This document shows, one piece after another, positions 17,454 through 26,450 of a stretch of DNA of 64,000 nucleotides. Numbering within the stretch: position 1 is the stretch's first letter; every line of letters starts with the position of its first letter. The stretch is from Sideroxydans sp. CL21 (lineage in GTDB: Bacteria; Pseudomonadota; Gammaproteobacteria; Burkholderiales; Gallionellaceae). Below the pieces are notes generated by a model. It worked only from the letters and a program-made list of their open reading frames with translations, searched no databases and was not told where the DNA came from. The stretch covers positions 1,996,501 to 2,060,500 of the forward strand of contig NZ_LR699166.1 in assembly GCF_902459525.1 (NCBI RefSeq), written 5' to 3'. The position numbers were made by a program, and so were the translations under genes.

Positions 17454-18827
17454 TTATCTTCCCTTGCTGGTTATTTGTGTTGCGGAAGTGCGCGGCAGAG
17501 TGAAGAAAAATGTACTTCCTTCCCCGATAGTCGAGTCAAGCCAGACCTGTCCGCCATACATTTCCACGATTTTCTTGACCAATGCCAAGCCAACACCTGT
17601 GCTTTCCACGCGATCGCGCGGCGCAAGCGTCTGGAATAACTGGAAAATCTTTTCAAAATGTTGCTCCTTGATGCCGGGACCATTATCTGAGACGCTAAAT
17701 TTCCATTGATTCCCCTCGGCGCTACAGCCGATACAAATTTTGCCCTCCGGCTTATCCATGTATTTTATGGCATTGGAGAGCAGATTCTGGAACACCTGCT
17801 GAATGCGCGTTGGCTCTGTCATGACGGTCGGTAAAGGATTTGTAATTGTGACGGTGATATTTGCTGGCGGTGCAAGCGAATCGATCACCTCCGGTACCAG
17901 ACGACTGAGATCGACTGCGACCATCGTCTCTTTCATCCGTCCTATCCGCGAGTACAACAAAATTCCGTCAATCAGACCGTCCATGCGACGCACCCTACTA
18001 ATCAAGAGGCGCATTTGCTCCTTGCCTTGATCGTCGAATTTATCCGCGTAATCCGTGGAAAGCCAATCCGCCAACGAGCTGATGGCACGCAGCGGCGCCT
18101 TGAGATCATGGGACACAACATAGGCAAAGTTCTTGAGTTCGTCATTTGCACTTTCAATTTCCCTCAACAGAAGATCGCGCTGCTTCCCAGCTCTCCGCCA
18201 AATGACAATCATGGCCAACATCATGGCGACGGCGAAATCTCCAATCCACACCCATCTTTTGATGAGATCGACCTTGGCTTCGTCACTCTGCATATCCAGG
18301 ACAATGCTGGCCGCCCCGTTAACGCTCCCCTCTTTTACATGGTGGCAGGAAAGACAATTTGTGCCCCGAAAATCCGTGCTTACGATAAATGGGATAACGG
18401 CCCTGAATTGATGTATCCCGTCTTCCGATTGGCTTTCGAGGTAGACGGGTTCTCTTGCTTCAATGGCTTTCCGATCCAACTCATCGACTGCCTGTTCCGA
18501 TGGCAGTCCCATGCCAAACTGATCTTGCACTTGCTTTGCCCGAATGATGCGCAATTCGACGATGCCTTTGGAATCCCCCATCTTGTGCACCAGTAATTTC
18601 CGGTTTTCGGGATCGCTGATCTTGCCGGTTACCATTAACATGTTCATGCCGTTGATCAAGCCATCCGCAATTTCTCCTGCATGTTGTTTTAATCCATTGA
18701 TAACTTGGCCTTGCACGTAATTGATGATGATCTGCTGGGCGAAAATGGACAGCAAAAGTAGCAGGCCCAGTGCGATACTGGAGCCTTTCCATCTGGTCCA
18801 CCTCTCTTGCCATAACAATAGGGTCAT
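17454..18827 (-). CDS. Membrane histidine kinase with periplasmic c-type heme sensor (Tll0287/DUF3365-like)
   Basis: 457 residues. TM1 about 17-38; periplasmic domain 40-192 with a c-type heme motif CLSCH (C158, C161, H162) in TNCLSCHHVKEG, as in the Tll0287/DUF3365 group; TM2 about 196-213; HisKA with H243 in VVSHDLKAPLR; HATPase with DNGPGIKEQ and TGVGLALVKKI. Such heme domains sense redox state or gases such as NO. The two following genes encode its likely receivers. No transcription-factor output is encoded beside it. Confidence 0.88.
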   Translation of the reverse strand: MTLLLWQERWTRWKGSSIALGLLLLLSIFAQQIIINYVQGQVINGLKQHAGEIADGLINGMNMLMVTGKISDPENRKLLVHKMGDSKGIVELRIIRAKQVQDQFGMGLPSEQAVDELDRKAIEAREPVYLESQSEDGIHQFRAVIPFIVSTDFRGTNCLSCHHVKEGSVNGAASIVLDMQSDEAKVDLIKRWVWIGDFAVAMMLAMIVIWRRAGKQRDLLLREIESANDELKNFAYVVSHDLKAPLRAISSLADWLSTDYADKFDDQGKEQMRLLISRVRRMDGLIDGILLYSRIGRMKETMVAVDLSRLVPEVIDSLAPPANITVTITNPLPTVMTEPTRIQQVFQNLLSNAIKYMDKPEGKICIGCSAEGNQWKFSVSDNGPGIKEQHFEKIFQLFQTLAPRDRVESTGVGLALVKKIVEMYGGQVWLDSTIGEGSTFFFTLPRTSATQITSKGR

Positions 18828-19459
18828 AAATATCTGTTCTTGAATTGCGATTATTTGGATACTTCAATTGAATAATGGACTCGCTTAATCGCTTGCCTTT
18901 TTTACAGCAAGCAACCTGAATATTCAAGGCTCGCGTGAAATCTTGCATCAAAATCCCTGATTCGCTTATTGGCCAGAATGAACATGCGTTCTTTTGTTAC
19001 GAAGGTTGCGCGGCGTCCCTGCCATTTTGCAGGGACGATACGAAGACGGCACTCTAGTGTTGATTACATTTCCGGAGCTAATGGAGTATTGACAAATGGT
19101 TGACAATTGATCAGGAACCCTATGATGCTGCCTGGATGTTTTGCCATACCGCGTTCCCTCATCCCCTAATGTTAACTGGACACCCAATGTGTCTGGCAAT
19201 CAATCATATTGCATCCCATCCTTGACCGCATGTGGCCGACTTGATCCCTTTACTGCATATTAATATTACGTTCCGCTTTAGCGTTTTGTCCCGTCCGAAA
19301 TAAATAGACCAAATGATCGGAAGTCTTGACCAACCGTAATTGTGCCGCTTAGCGATCGTTCCTTATCTTATCAGCGAACGACTGTTGTTCATTGCTGAGC
19401 CTTGAGCGCCCAGTTGAGTGCCTGAAAATCGTATTTGAAAACTTTTCTATCACAACAGA
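18828..19459. other. Long intergenic stretch with possible remnants
   Basis: About 630 bases between the heme kinase and the decayed DUF3079 gene. It contains a GTCCCTGC/GCAGGGAC hairpin near 19015-19036 and the promoter region of the kinase. A 77-codon minus frame (18966-19199) has no ribosome binding site and odd composition and is not called. I see no RNA gene. Confidence 0.4.
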
Positions 19460-19659
19460 TTATGGGGTTTCTTTTAACTTTTTCTCCAGTTCTGCATCTT
19501 CTTTGCCAAATTCAAGCCAGTCACTTCCAAACAATTCAACAGGATGCTGCGCCCGGTCTGAACCGTTGCCTCAATTCATGGAGTCAACAGAGCGGTATTT
19601 ATCGCCACCCCAGCATATCCGCTCTGGATGTGCTGGTTGTATTGGAAATTTTTTGCCAT
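19460..19659 (-). pseudogene. Decayed DUF3079 protein gene
   Basis: The start reads MAKN, then a frame change in the A-run near 19646-19651 leads to FPIQPAHPERICWGGDKY, RSVDSMN, a TGA stop, and GNGSDRAQHPVELFGSDW to the end. This follows the DUF3079 pattern HPERICWGCDKYC...CGNGS.RTQHP.ELFG.DW as I remember it. Compared with it, one Cys has become Gly, one Arg and one a stop codon, so a metal-binding Cys set is lost as well as the frame. It lies downstream of the TusE-like gene on the same strand. Confidence 0.75.
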
Positions 19660-19799
19660 TTCACACTCTCTGATTCGGCAATTGATCAATACTACTTATC
19701 AAACAGTTTTGTTTTCAGTCTATCTCTCCGAACGGTAAAACCATCCGCAAGCAATTGCTTGCGAAGACGTCTTGGTATTGCGTATAAGTGCGGCGGGGC

Positions 19800-20114
19800 T
19801 CAACCTGTACTCCATGCTCTAGGGCGTTTCATCCCGGCAATCTTGCAAGCCTGCTTTACATAGCCATATGGAAATAGTTCAAATATTGCATTTCTCGAAT
19901 CAGGACCCAATCGTTGTGCTAAATGTTTCGTAACATGACGAACATCGGGTGCGACTTGATGTTCCGAGTAATATTGGCGCATGAAATGAATCGCATCCCA
20001 ATGGTCATCGGTAAGTTGGATGCTCTCCTGCGTTGCGAATAACTTTGCCACCTCCTCATTCCAGGTTAAAGGTTCAATCAAGTATCCCTCTTCATCCATA
20101 TCAGGTAACTGCAT
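19800..20114 (-). CDS. DsrC/TusE-family sulfur relay protein lacking the C-terminal Cys
   Basis: 104 residues from ATG at 20114, chosen because GAGGAG lies 6 bases upstream; the frame extends to 20132. The DsrC/TusE fold is clear (DEEGYLIEPLTWNEEVA, LTDDHWDAIHFMRQYY, YGYVKQACKIAGMKRPRAW). The only Cys is C90. The penultimate Cys of the flexible arm that carries persulfide in DsrC and TusE is replaced by an end reading WSTG. So disulfide-trisulfide chemistry as in DsrC is not possible; a regulatory or one-Cys role is more likely. It follows cusF by 45 bases. Confidence 0.85.
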   Translation of the reverse strand: MQLPDMDEEGYLIEPLTWNEEVAKLFATQESIQLTDDHWDAIHFMRQYYSEHQVAPDVRHVTKHLAQRLGPDSRNAIFELFPYGYVKQACKIAGMKRPRAWSTG

Positions 20115-20159
20115 ATTTTTCTCCTCGCACATTTTAATAGCACACCAACATCGCCATGT

Positions 20160-20492
20160 TTACCTTACTTCCTTAACCACATAGGTGTTATGTTGCTTTA
20201 CGAATTGAAACTGAACTTTGTTCCCCACAACGAGCTTCTTGAAAAGCTTCTTATCTTCAACAGTAAAATCCATGGTCATGGCTGGCCAACCCAGACTAGC
20301 GATGGGTTCATGGCTCAAAGTTACCACTCCCTTGGCCTGGTCGACTGCGTCAACCACGCCAATTCCTTTATTAATATCCGTCTTTGTACTCATCCCGGCC
20401 ATTCCGCCCATGTCCATACTATCGTGCTCTGCAAACGCATTGTCGATTTGGAAAAATGCCAATGCTGCCAGTAAACAAACTACATTTTTCAT
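20160..20492 (-). CDS. cusF: CusF-like periplasmic copper chaperone
   Basis: 110 residues from ATG at 20492, with AAAGGAG upstream; the longer frame to 20567 overlaps cusA. A signal peptide (MKNVVCLLAALAFF to about residue 21) is followed by a Met-rich linker and a CusF domain. H61, W69, M72 and M74 have exactly the spacing of the Cu(I)/Ag(I) site of E. coli CusF. It hands copper to CusB/CusA. Located 35 bases after cusA. Confidence 0.92.
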   Translation of the reverse strand: MKNVVCLLAALAFFQIDNAFAEHDSMDMGGMAGMSTKTDINKGIGVVDAVDQAKGVVTLSHEPIASLGWPAMTMDFTVEDKKLFKKLVVGNKVQFQFVKQHNTYVVKEVR

Positions 20493-20527
20493 GCTAAGTC
20501 TCCTTTGTTTGGGTTGAAATATTCGAA

Positions 20528-23500
20528 TTAATGTTTGACGGTACGAGCCAGCTTTTGCTCCTGCCATCCAAGGTAAATAACCGGGATTACAATCAGGGAA
20601 AGCAGCGGAGCCGTGATCATTCCGCCAACTAGCGGTGCTGCAATCCGCTTCATCACATCGGTGCCGACCGCATCGCTGAACATGACGGGCAACAATCCGG
20701 CCACGATTACCGATACCGTCATCATTTTTGGCCGCAAACGCATCACCGCTCCACGCATTACTTCGCCGAGCAAAGCCTGACGATCAAGCACTCGGCCCGA
20801 TTGGTATAATGTGTCAATGGCGCGATCAAGATAGAGCAACATGACAATGCCGAATTCTGCTGCAACTCCGGCCAGCGCAATGAATCCCACAGTCACCGCA
20901 ACAGACAATTGGTATCCCAGCAAATAAACCAGCCAGACTCCACCAATCAGCGAAAACGGCAGGCACAACAGCACAAGGAGCACCTTGTCCCACTGCCCGA
21001 AATGAAGATAAAGCAGCAGCATCACCAGCAGAATGGTTAGAGGAACCAGCCAGTACAGCCGCTGTTTGGCGTGCTCCAGGTTTGCGTATTGACCGGACCA
21101 CTTGATCGCGTAGCCCGGACCGATCTTGACCGATTTTCCTATCGCCTCTTTGGCGTCTTCCACGTAGCCACCCAGATCGCGTCCTGCAACGTTGATGTAT
21201 ACATAACCCACCAGCCGCGCATTCTCGCTCTTGATCTCTGCGGGCCCATCTTGAATGCTGAGTTGCGCCAATTCGCGCAATGGTATCTGTTCTCCCTTCG
21301 GCAACGTCACCCGGCTCGCTGCCAGTTTCTCCAGCGATCCCCTGAGTTCGCGCGGGTAGCGCAAGTTGACAGAAAATCGCTCGCGTCCTGCAACCAGTGT
21401 GCTGACGTTCTCTCCACCGATCGCCCCCTGGACGAGATTCTCCACATCGGCAACGGTCACGCCGTAGCGCGCTGCATTGGAGCGGTTGACTTCAATATCC
21501 AGGTAATGTCCTCCAACCACGCGCTCCGCGAATACATTCTGCGTACCCGGTATTTTCTTGAGCGCCGCCTCGATCTCGACGCCCAGCTCGGCAATTCCTT
21601 TCAGATCCGGGCCGGTGATCTTGATACCGAGCGGAGTGCGTATGCCGGTCGCCAACATGTCGATACGGGTGCGGATAGGATAACCCCATGAGTTGGTCAA
21701 GCCCGGAAGCCGGACTTCGCGATCCAGCTTGGCAATCAGGTCTTCCACACTTTCGCCGTTTGGCCACTGGTTCTTCGGCTTGAGCAGGATGGTGGTTTCG
21801 AACATCGACAACGGTGCCGGATCGGTCGCTGTATCCGCCCGCCCTGCCTTGCCGTATACGCGCTCGACCTCCGGCATCGCTTTGATCATGCGGTCGGTGA
21901 TCTGCAGCAGATTGGCAGCCTCGTCCAGCGAGATGCCGGGCAGCGTGGTCGGCATGTAAAGCAGATCGCCTTCGTACAATGGCGGCATGAATTCGCTGCC
22001 GATCCGGCTCAAGGGATAAAGCGCCGATATCAGCAATGCGCCGGCCAGGACCAGCGTGAGCCTGCGATTCCTCAGCGCCCAATCCAGCGCCGGACGATAG
22101 CCCGCCTGCAGCATTCGGTTCAGGGGATTGCGCTGTTCGCCGGCGATTCTGCCGCGAATGAAATATCCCATCAGCACCGGCAACAGTGTCACCGCCAGCA
22201 TCGCGGACGCCGCCATGGCGTAGGTCTTGGTATAGGCCAGCGGCGCAAATAACTTGCCCTCCTGACCCGTCAGGGTGAATACCGGCAGGAATGAAACCGT
22301 AATGACCAGCAGGGAAAAGAACAGTGCCGGTCCGACCTCCAGCGCGCTCTGGCGCGCCGCTTCCCAGCGGTCGCCGCCCTCGCCCATGCGTTCAAGATGT
22401 TTGTGCATGTTCTCGATCATCACGATGGCGGCATCCACCATCGCGCCGATGGCAATCGCAATGCCGCCCAGCGACATCACGTTCGCCGTCACGCCTTGCG
22501 CTTGCATGATGATGAAGGCGATCAAAATGCCCAAAGGCAAGGTAACGACAGCGACCAGCGAAGAACGCAGGTGAAACAGGAACAGCAAACACACCAGCGC
22601 CACGGCCAGCGACTCCTCGATCAGCTTGCCACGCAGGGTATGCACCGCATCGAGAATCAGGCCCGAGCGATCATATGTCACCACCAGCTCGACGCCCTCG
22701 GGCAATCCGGAGCGAATCTCCTGCAACCGCTGCTTGACTGCATTCACGGTATCCAGCGCATTCTGGTTGTGGCGCATCACCACGATCCCGCCGACCGCTT
22801 CGCCCATCCCGTCCAGATCGGTTACGCCGCGACGCGGTTCCGGGCCGGTGCTGATATGCGCCACATCCTGCAGACGTACCGGCACACCCTGTTCATCCAC
22901 CGCCAGCGTGATGCCGCGAATATCGTCGAGATTCTTCAAATAATTTTTGGATCGCACCATGAATTCCGCACGCCCCAACTCCACAACCGATCCGCCGCTG
23001 GCAGAATTGCTCGCCCGGACGGCATCGGCCACTTGTTGCAGCGTGATCTTGTACGCCGCCAACCGATTCGGGTCCACCTCGATCTGGAACTGCCTGACCA
23101 TGCCGCCGACGCTGGCAACTTCGGATACACCGGGCAAGCTTTGCAACTCATATTTCAGGAAGAAATCCTGTACCGCCCGCAACTGGTCCGCATCGTAGCG
23201 ATGTCCGCGATCGACCAATACATATTCGAAAATCCAGCCTACCCCCGAGGCATCCGGACCCAGTGTAGGCACTGCACCTTTGGGCAGGCGTGCCTCAGCC
23301 TGACTCAGGTACTCCAGTACACGGGACCGCGCCCAGTAGGGATCGGTGCCATCCTTGAACAAGACATAGAGGTAGGATTCACCATACATCGAAAACCCGC
23401 GCACGGCAGTCGATCCGGGCACCGAAAGCAATGCTGTAGTCAGCGGATAGGTAATCTGGTCTTCGACGATTTCGGGCGATTGTCCTGCATAGGGAGTCTT

Positions 23501-23647
23501 GATGATGACCTGTACATCGGACAGGTCGGGAATAGCGTCCAGCGTCATTTCCAGTGTGGCGCGAATTCCCGCAACAGCGATCAGCAACGCCAGCGCAATG
23601 ACCAGCAGGCGGTTGTTAATTGACCAGTCGATGATGCGCCGGATCAT
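20528..23647 (-). CDS. cusA: Heavy-metal RND efflux pump, CusA/CzcA family
   Basis: 1039 residues, full length, with twelve predicted membrane segments in two groups and two large periplasmic loops. Heavy-metal RND signatures are present (LDAIPDLSDVQV near the start, ENMHKHLE after TM4, GIKITGPDL in the second loop). It exports monovalent copper or silver from the periplasm or inner membrane. Its neighbours CusF and the copper enzymes point to copper. It starts 2 bases after cusB. Confidence 0.93.
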   Translation of the reverse strand: MIRRIIDWSINNRLLVIALALLIAVAGIRATLEMTLDAIPDLSDVQVIIKTPYAGQSPEIVEDQITYPLTTALLSVPGSTAVRGFSMYGESYLYVLFKDGTDPYWARSRVLEYLSQAEARLPKGAVPTLGPDASGVGWIFEYVLVDRGHRYDADQLRAVQDFFLKYELQSLPGVSEVASVGGMVRQFQIEVDPNRLAAYKITLQQVADAVRASNSASGGSVVELGRAEFMVRSKNYLKNLDDIRGITLAVDEQGVPVRLQDVAHISTGPEPRRGVTDLDGMGEAVGGIVVMRHNQNALDTVNAVKQRLQEIRSGLPEGVELVVTYDRSGLILDAVHTLRGKLIEESLAVALVCLLFLFHLRSSLVAVVTLPLGILIAFIIMQAQGVTANVMSLGGIAIAIGAMVDAAIVMIENMHKHLERMGEGGDRWEAARQSALEVGPALFFSLLVITVSFLPVFTLTGQEGKLFAPLAYTKTYAMAASAMLAVTLLPVLMGYFIRGRIAGEQRNPLNRMLQAGYRPALDWALRNRRLTLVLAGALLISALYPLSRIGSEFMPPLYEGDLLYMPTTLPGISLDEAANLLQITDRMIKAMPEVERVYGKAGRADTATDPAPLSMFETTILLKPKNQWPNGESVEDLIAKLDREVRLPGLTNSWGYPIRTRIDMLATGIRTPLGIKITGPDLKGIAELGVEIEAALKKIPGTQNVFAERVVGGHYLDIEVNRSNAARYGVTVADVENLVQGAIGGENVSTLVAGRERFSVNLRYPRELRGSLEKLAASRVTLPKGEQIPLRELAQLSIQDGPAEIKSENARLVGYVYINVAGRDLGGYVEDAKEAIGKSVKIGPGYAIKWSGQYANLEHAKQRLYWLVPLTILLVMLLLYLHFGQWDKVLLVLLCLPFSLIGGVWLVYLLGYQLSVAVTVGFIALAGVAAEFGIVMLLYLDRAIDTLYQSGRVLDRQALLGEVMRGAVMRLRPKMMTVSVIVAGLLPVMFSDAVGTDVMKRIAAPLVGGMITAPLLSLIVIPVIYLGWQEQKLARTVKH

Positions 23648-23649
23648 GT

Positions 23650-24921
23650 TTAGTGCGCGTGCATACGTTCGGACGCGGCACTTAATGAAGATGCCGAATC
23701 CAGCAGGAACTGGCCGTTGACCGCGACTTCGGCATTTTCCTGCAGGCCATCCACGATCTCGATCTCATCCCCGCTTTCGACGCCCGTCGTGACAGGCACT
23801 GGCAGGAAATGTCCTGCGCCGCGCGACAGCATCACCATATTTCCGTCCCCGGTGTAAATGACCGCCGAGCGCGGCAACACCAAGGCCTTGTGCGGGTGAA
23901 TCTGAATCGTTACGTCGGCAAAGGTACCCGTTCGCAGATGGTAGCGTGCGTTGTCCAGTTCTACCCTTGCAATCACTTTGTTGCCACTCGCCAGCGGATT
24001 GATGAAGCTCAATCTGGAATAAATTTCCAGCCCGTTCGCATCCCTTATTGTCACTGCATCGCCGCGTTTCACCTGCGACACCTGATCCGGGTAAAGCACG
24101 ACATCTATCCATACACTGGAAACATCGGCCAACACAAGAATCGGATTCGCGGACATAACATAACTGCCTTCTTTAACATTGATCTGGCTGACCACACCGG
24201 AACGCTCCGAGATGATCTGAACCACTTCACTTGCCAATTTTTTTTCTTCAATGGCTTTGATATTCTCGACGCTGACCCCCTCTTCCTGATTCAGCTTGAG
24301 CCTGTCGTTAGCCGCATCCATCGCCATTTCCATTACATAATCGTTTTCGGTATCTGAAGTGGTCTGAATGGTCTGCAGAAGCTGTTTCCTGCGCTCGATC
24401 GAGCTTAGATAAGTCCGTTGCCGCACAATCAAATCGGGCGAATAGATTTCATACAATACCTGCCCGGCCTTGACCGGTTCCCCTACAGAATGGACATACA
24501 ATTTCTTGATCCAGCCTTCATACTTTGGGTGCACTGCAAACGTTTTGCTTTCGGCAATGACCACATTGCCGTAAGTCTGAACGGCTTGGCCGATGACCTC
24601 CTGCTTGATGCGTGCCAAACGAACGCCCATGCGCCGCTCGGTGGCGCTGTCGACCTGGATGCCATGCACATGCGTTTCTGCAGTACCGGCTTCGACAAGT
24701 TTCATTCCGCAAATCGGGCAGGTGCCCGGATGGTCCTGCGATATTTCAGGGTGCATGGGACAAACCCAATATTTGTGAGGTCCTGCACCGTTGATCTGGG
24801 GTAATGCTGAGACTTGTTTCGCCTCGTTGCCATGCGAGATTGGTGAACGAACAAGAAAAAATGACACAAAGACAACAGCGGCGATCAAGGCGACACTGAC
24901 GGCGACCTGCTTCCTTGTCAT
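23650..24921 (-). CDS. cusB: Membrane fusion protein of Cus efflux pump
   Basis: 423 residues from ATG at 24921 with an AGAAAG site upstream. A signal anchor (about residues 5-27) is followed by a heavy-metal binding domain YWVCPMHPEISQDHPGTC with PICGMKL, then the lipoyl, alpha-hairpin and beta-barrel domains of membrane fusion proteins. It links CusA to an outer membrane channel. No cusC-type channel gene is in this operon. It starts 58 bases after nirK. Confidence 0.9.
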   Translation of the reverse strand: MTRKQVAVSVALIAAVVFVSFFLVRSPISHGNEAKQVSALPQINGAGPHKYWVCPMHPEISQDHPGTCPICGMKLVEAGTAETHVHGIQVDSATERRMGVRLARIKQEVIGQAVQTYGNVVIAESKTFAVHPKYEGWIKKLYVHSVGEPVKAGQVLYEIYSPDLIVRQRTYLSSIERRKQLLQTIQTTSDTENDYVMEMAMDAANDRLKLNQEEGVSVENIKAIEEKKLASEVVQIISERSGVVSQINVKEGSYVMSANPILVLADVSSVWIDVVLYPDQVSQVKRGDAVTIRDANGLEIYSRLSFINPLASGNKVIARVELDNARYHLRTGTFADVTIQIHPHKALVLPRSAVIYTGDGNMVMLSRGAGHFLPVPVTTGVESGDEIEIVDGLQENAEVAVNGQFLLDSASSLSAASERMHAH

Positions 24922-24979
24922 GCTGTTTTCTTTCTGAAAAAAGGGGGAGGATTGGCCTCCCCCAAAGACCACAGATTAA

Positions 24980-25942
24980 CTACTTGAGGATGATCATCTC
25001 GCCGTGACCTTTTTTCGGATCGGCGTCCTTCTTGCTCACCAGGACCGTGATTGCACCGCGCAGAGCAGCATTCATGGAATGGTCAACGATTGCAATACCA
25101 GCCACGTCCTTGTCCTTGGGCGTTACCAGGTCGAAGGTATCAGCTTCGGCGACGGCTACGTTGTACGTTTGAATCCCGTACAGCGTATTCTTCGGGTTGC
25201 CGTTGATATACACGCGATCCCATATGCTGGCGATAGGGTGCAGGGCAACTGGCAGGTTGACGTTTGCATTCAGGAAGAAAATGCGCACGCGCTCTCCGGG
25301 CAGGGCTTCCAATACGTCATGACCGCCGTTTGGATCATGCACGGGATCGTAATGAAGTATCTTGCCGTTGATCAGAGAACCCTTCCAGGCGTTGGCATCA
25401 CCCAACATTGCGCCATAGTTCTCGACGTCCGGGAAATACTGAGATTGCACCAACACATACTCGCGATCAGCTTTCGGATAGTTCTTCTTATCCTTGGGCT
25501 CGACAATGATCACACCGTACATGCCCCGCGCGATATGCTGCACCATCGGGCTTGCACCGCAGTGGTACATGAACACGCCAGGAACCTTGGCGACATATTT
25601 GAAATGTTTCTGTTCGCCCGGTTTTACTGGAGCAAATTCGTCCAGCACGTTCACTTGCGCCGCATGGAAATCCATCGCATGTGAATTTTTGTTTTCTGCC
25701 GGATTGATCAAAGTAAAATCGACCGTATCACCTTCATTTACACGCACCGGCTTGCCTGGAATAGAGCCGTCGAATGTCCATGCTGCCATGGTATCCGCGC
25801 CACCAACCAGTTTGCCATTGACGGGAAGATCGACTTCCCTGGCCGTCATGGTAATTTCGACGGTCTTGGCAAATACGCCCGATGATGAAAGCAATGCCGC
25901 TGCAGCAAACGCTGCATAAGTCACTTTCGTAAGTTTTTTCAT
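24980..25942 (-). CDS. nirK: Copper-containing nitrite reductase NirK
   Basis: 320 residues: signal peptide to about residue 25, then two cupredoxin domains. Copper ligands are visible: H88 (type 1), H93 and H127 (type 2), C128, H136 and M141 (type 1); D91 in HAMDFHAA is the catalytic Asp, and H235 in VALHPIASIWDRVY is in domain 2. The GASPMVQH spacing resembles the compact NirK of ammonia and nitrite oxidisers. It reduces nitrite to NO in the periplasm. GGGAGAG precedes the ATG. Fourth gene of an ncgABC-nirK order. Confidence 0.9.
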   Translation of the reverse strand: MKKLTKVTYAAFAAAALLSSSGVFAKTVEITMTAREVDLPVNGKLVGGADTMAAWTFDGSIPGKPVRVNEGDTVDFTLINPAENKNSHAMDFHAAQVNVLDEFAPVKPGEQKHFKYVAKVPGVFMYHCGASPMVQHIARGMYGVIIVEPKDKKNYPKADREYVLVQSQYFPDVENYGAMLGDANAWKGSLINGKILHYDPVHDPNGGHDVLEALPGERVRIFFLNANVNLPVALHPIASIWDRVYINGNPKNTLYGIQTYNVAVAEADTFDLVTPKDKDVAGIAIVDHSMNAALRGAITVLVSKKDADPKKGHGEMIILK

Positions 25943-25975
25943 TCATGCTCTCCCTGTTTAGCTACGTTAAACACA

Positions 25976-26093
25976 ACTACTTCTGACCTACTTGCTTCTC
26001 CTCCTCTTACTGCCTACTTCTCTACTTCTTGATGCCTGCTTACTTCCCCTATTTCTCCCCTCCCACCTTGCGTTCCCTACCCCTCAACTTTTG
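25976..26093 (-). promoter_or_regulatory. Purine- and G-rich leader between ncgC and nirK
   Basis: Read on the coding (minus) strand, about 118 bases are almost all purines. Five G-runs of three or four occur at 26083-26080, 26077-26075, 26064-26062, 26060-26057 and 26049-26046, the pattern of a G-quadruplex, followed by repeats of the form AAGTAG. It lies directly upstream of nirK in an otherwise tight operon. Function unknown; it could tune nirK translation or RNA processing. Confidence 0.45.
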
Positions 26094-26450
26094 TCATGAT
26101 CCAAATTTGCATTTGCACAGCACTCGCAAGTACTGCACCAGATCCTTGATCTCTTCGTCGCTGAATGTGTCTCCCCACGGCGGCATGAGTATGGATTTGT
26201 CGATTGATGCCCCGCCTTCTTTAATCACTTTGAACAAGGCTTCGTCCGATCGTGCCGACATCGCCTTCGCGTCAGTGTGATCACGGGGTTGCACCGCCAT
26301 ATCGCGGACATTTACGCCATTGCCATTACCCTTGATTCCATGGCATTGCACGCAATAGGTTTTGTAATTGTCGGCGGCATTTTCATTTGCATATCCGGGC
26401 ACCGAAATCAGCAGCAGTGATAGTGCCAAGAGAATTTGGCTATTTGCCAT
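26094..26450 (-). CDS. ncgC: Monoheme cytochrome c (NcgC-like)
   Basis: 118 residues: signal peptide to about residue 21, one heme motif CVQCH (C33, C36, H37) and a likely distal Met at M89 in ILMPPWGD. A class I periplasmic cytochrome. It overlaps the end of the diheme gene by 11 bases and precedes nirK, the same order as ncgC in Nitrosomonas. A role as electron carrier to NirK or the multicopper oxidase is inferred. Confidence 0.8.
   Translation of the reverse strand: MANSQILLALSLLLISVPGYANENAADNYKTYCVQCHGIKGNGNGVNVRDMAVQPRDHTDAKAMSARSDEALFKVIKEGGASIDKSILMPPWGDTFSDEEIKDLVQYLRVLCKCKFGS

Noticed and set aside
18966-19199. 77-codon minus ORF in the gap before the heme kinase
   Set aside because: No ribosome binding site, odd composition and no recognisable domain. 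A link to an insertion sequence end was considered but no inverted repeats support it.
19435-19863. 142-codon plus ORF
   Set aside because: It lies antisense to the DUF3079 remnant and the end of the TusE-like gene and has no ribosome binding site.
22397-23623. 408-codon plus-strand ORF opposite cusA
   Set aside because: Antisense shadow, rich in His, Arg and Gln with no domain pattern; cusA is clear.
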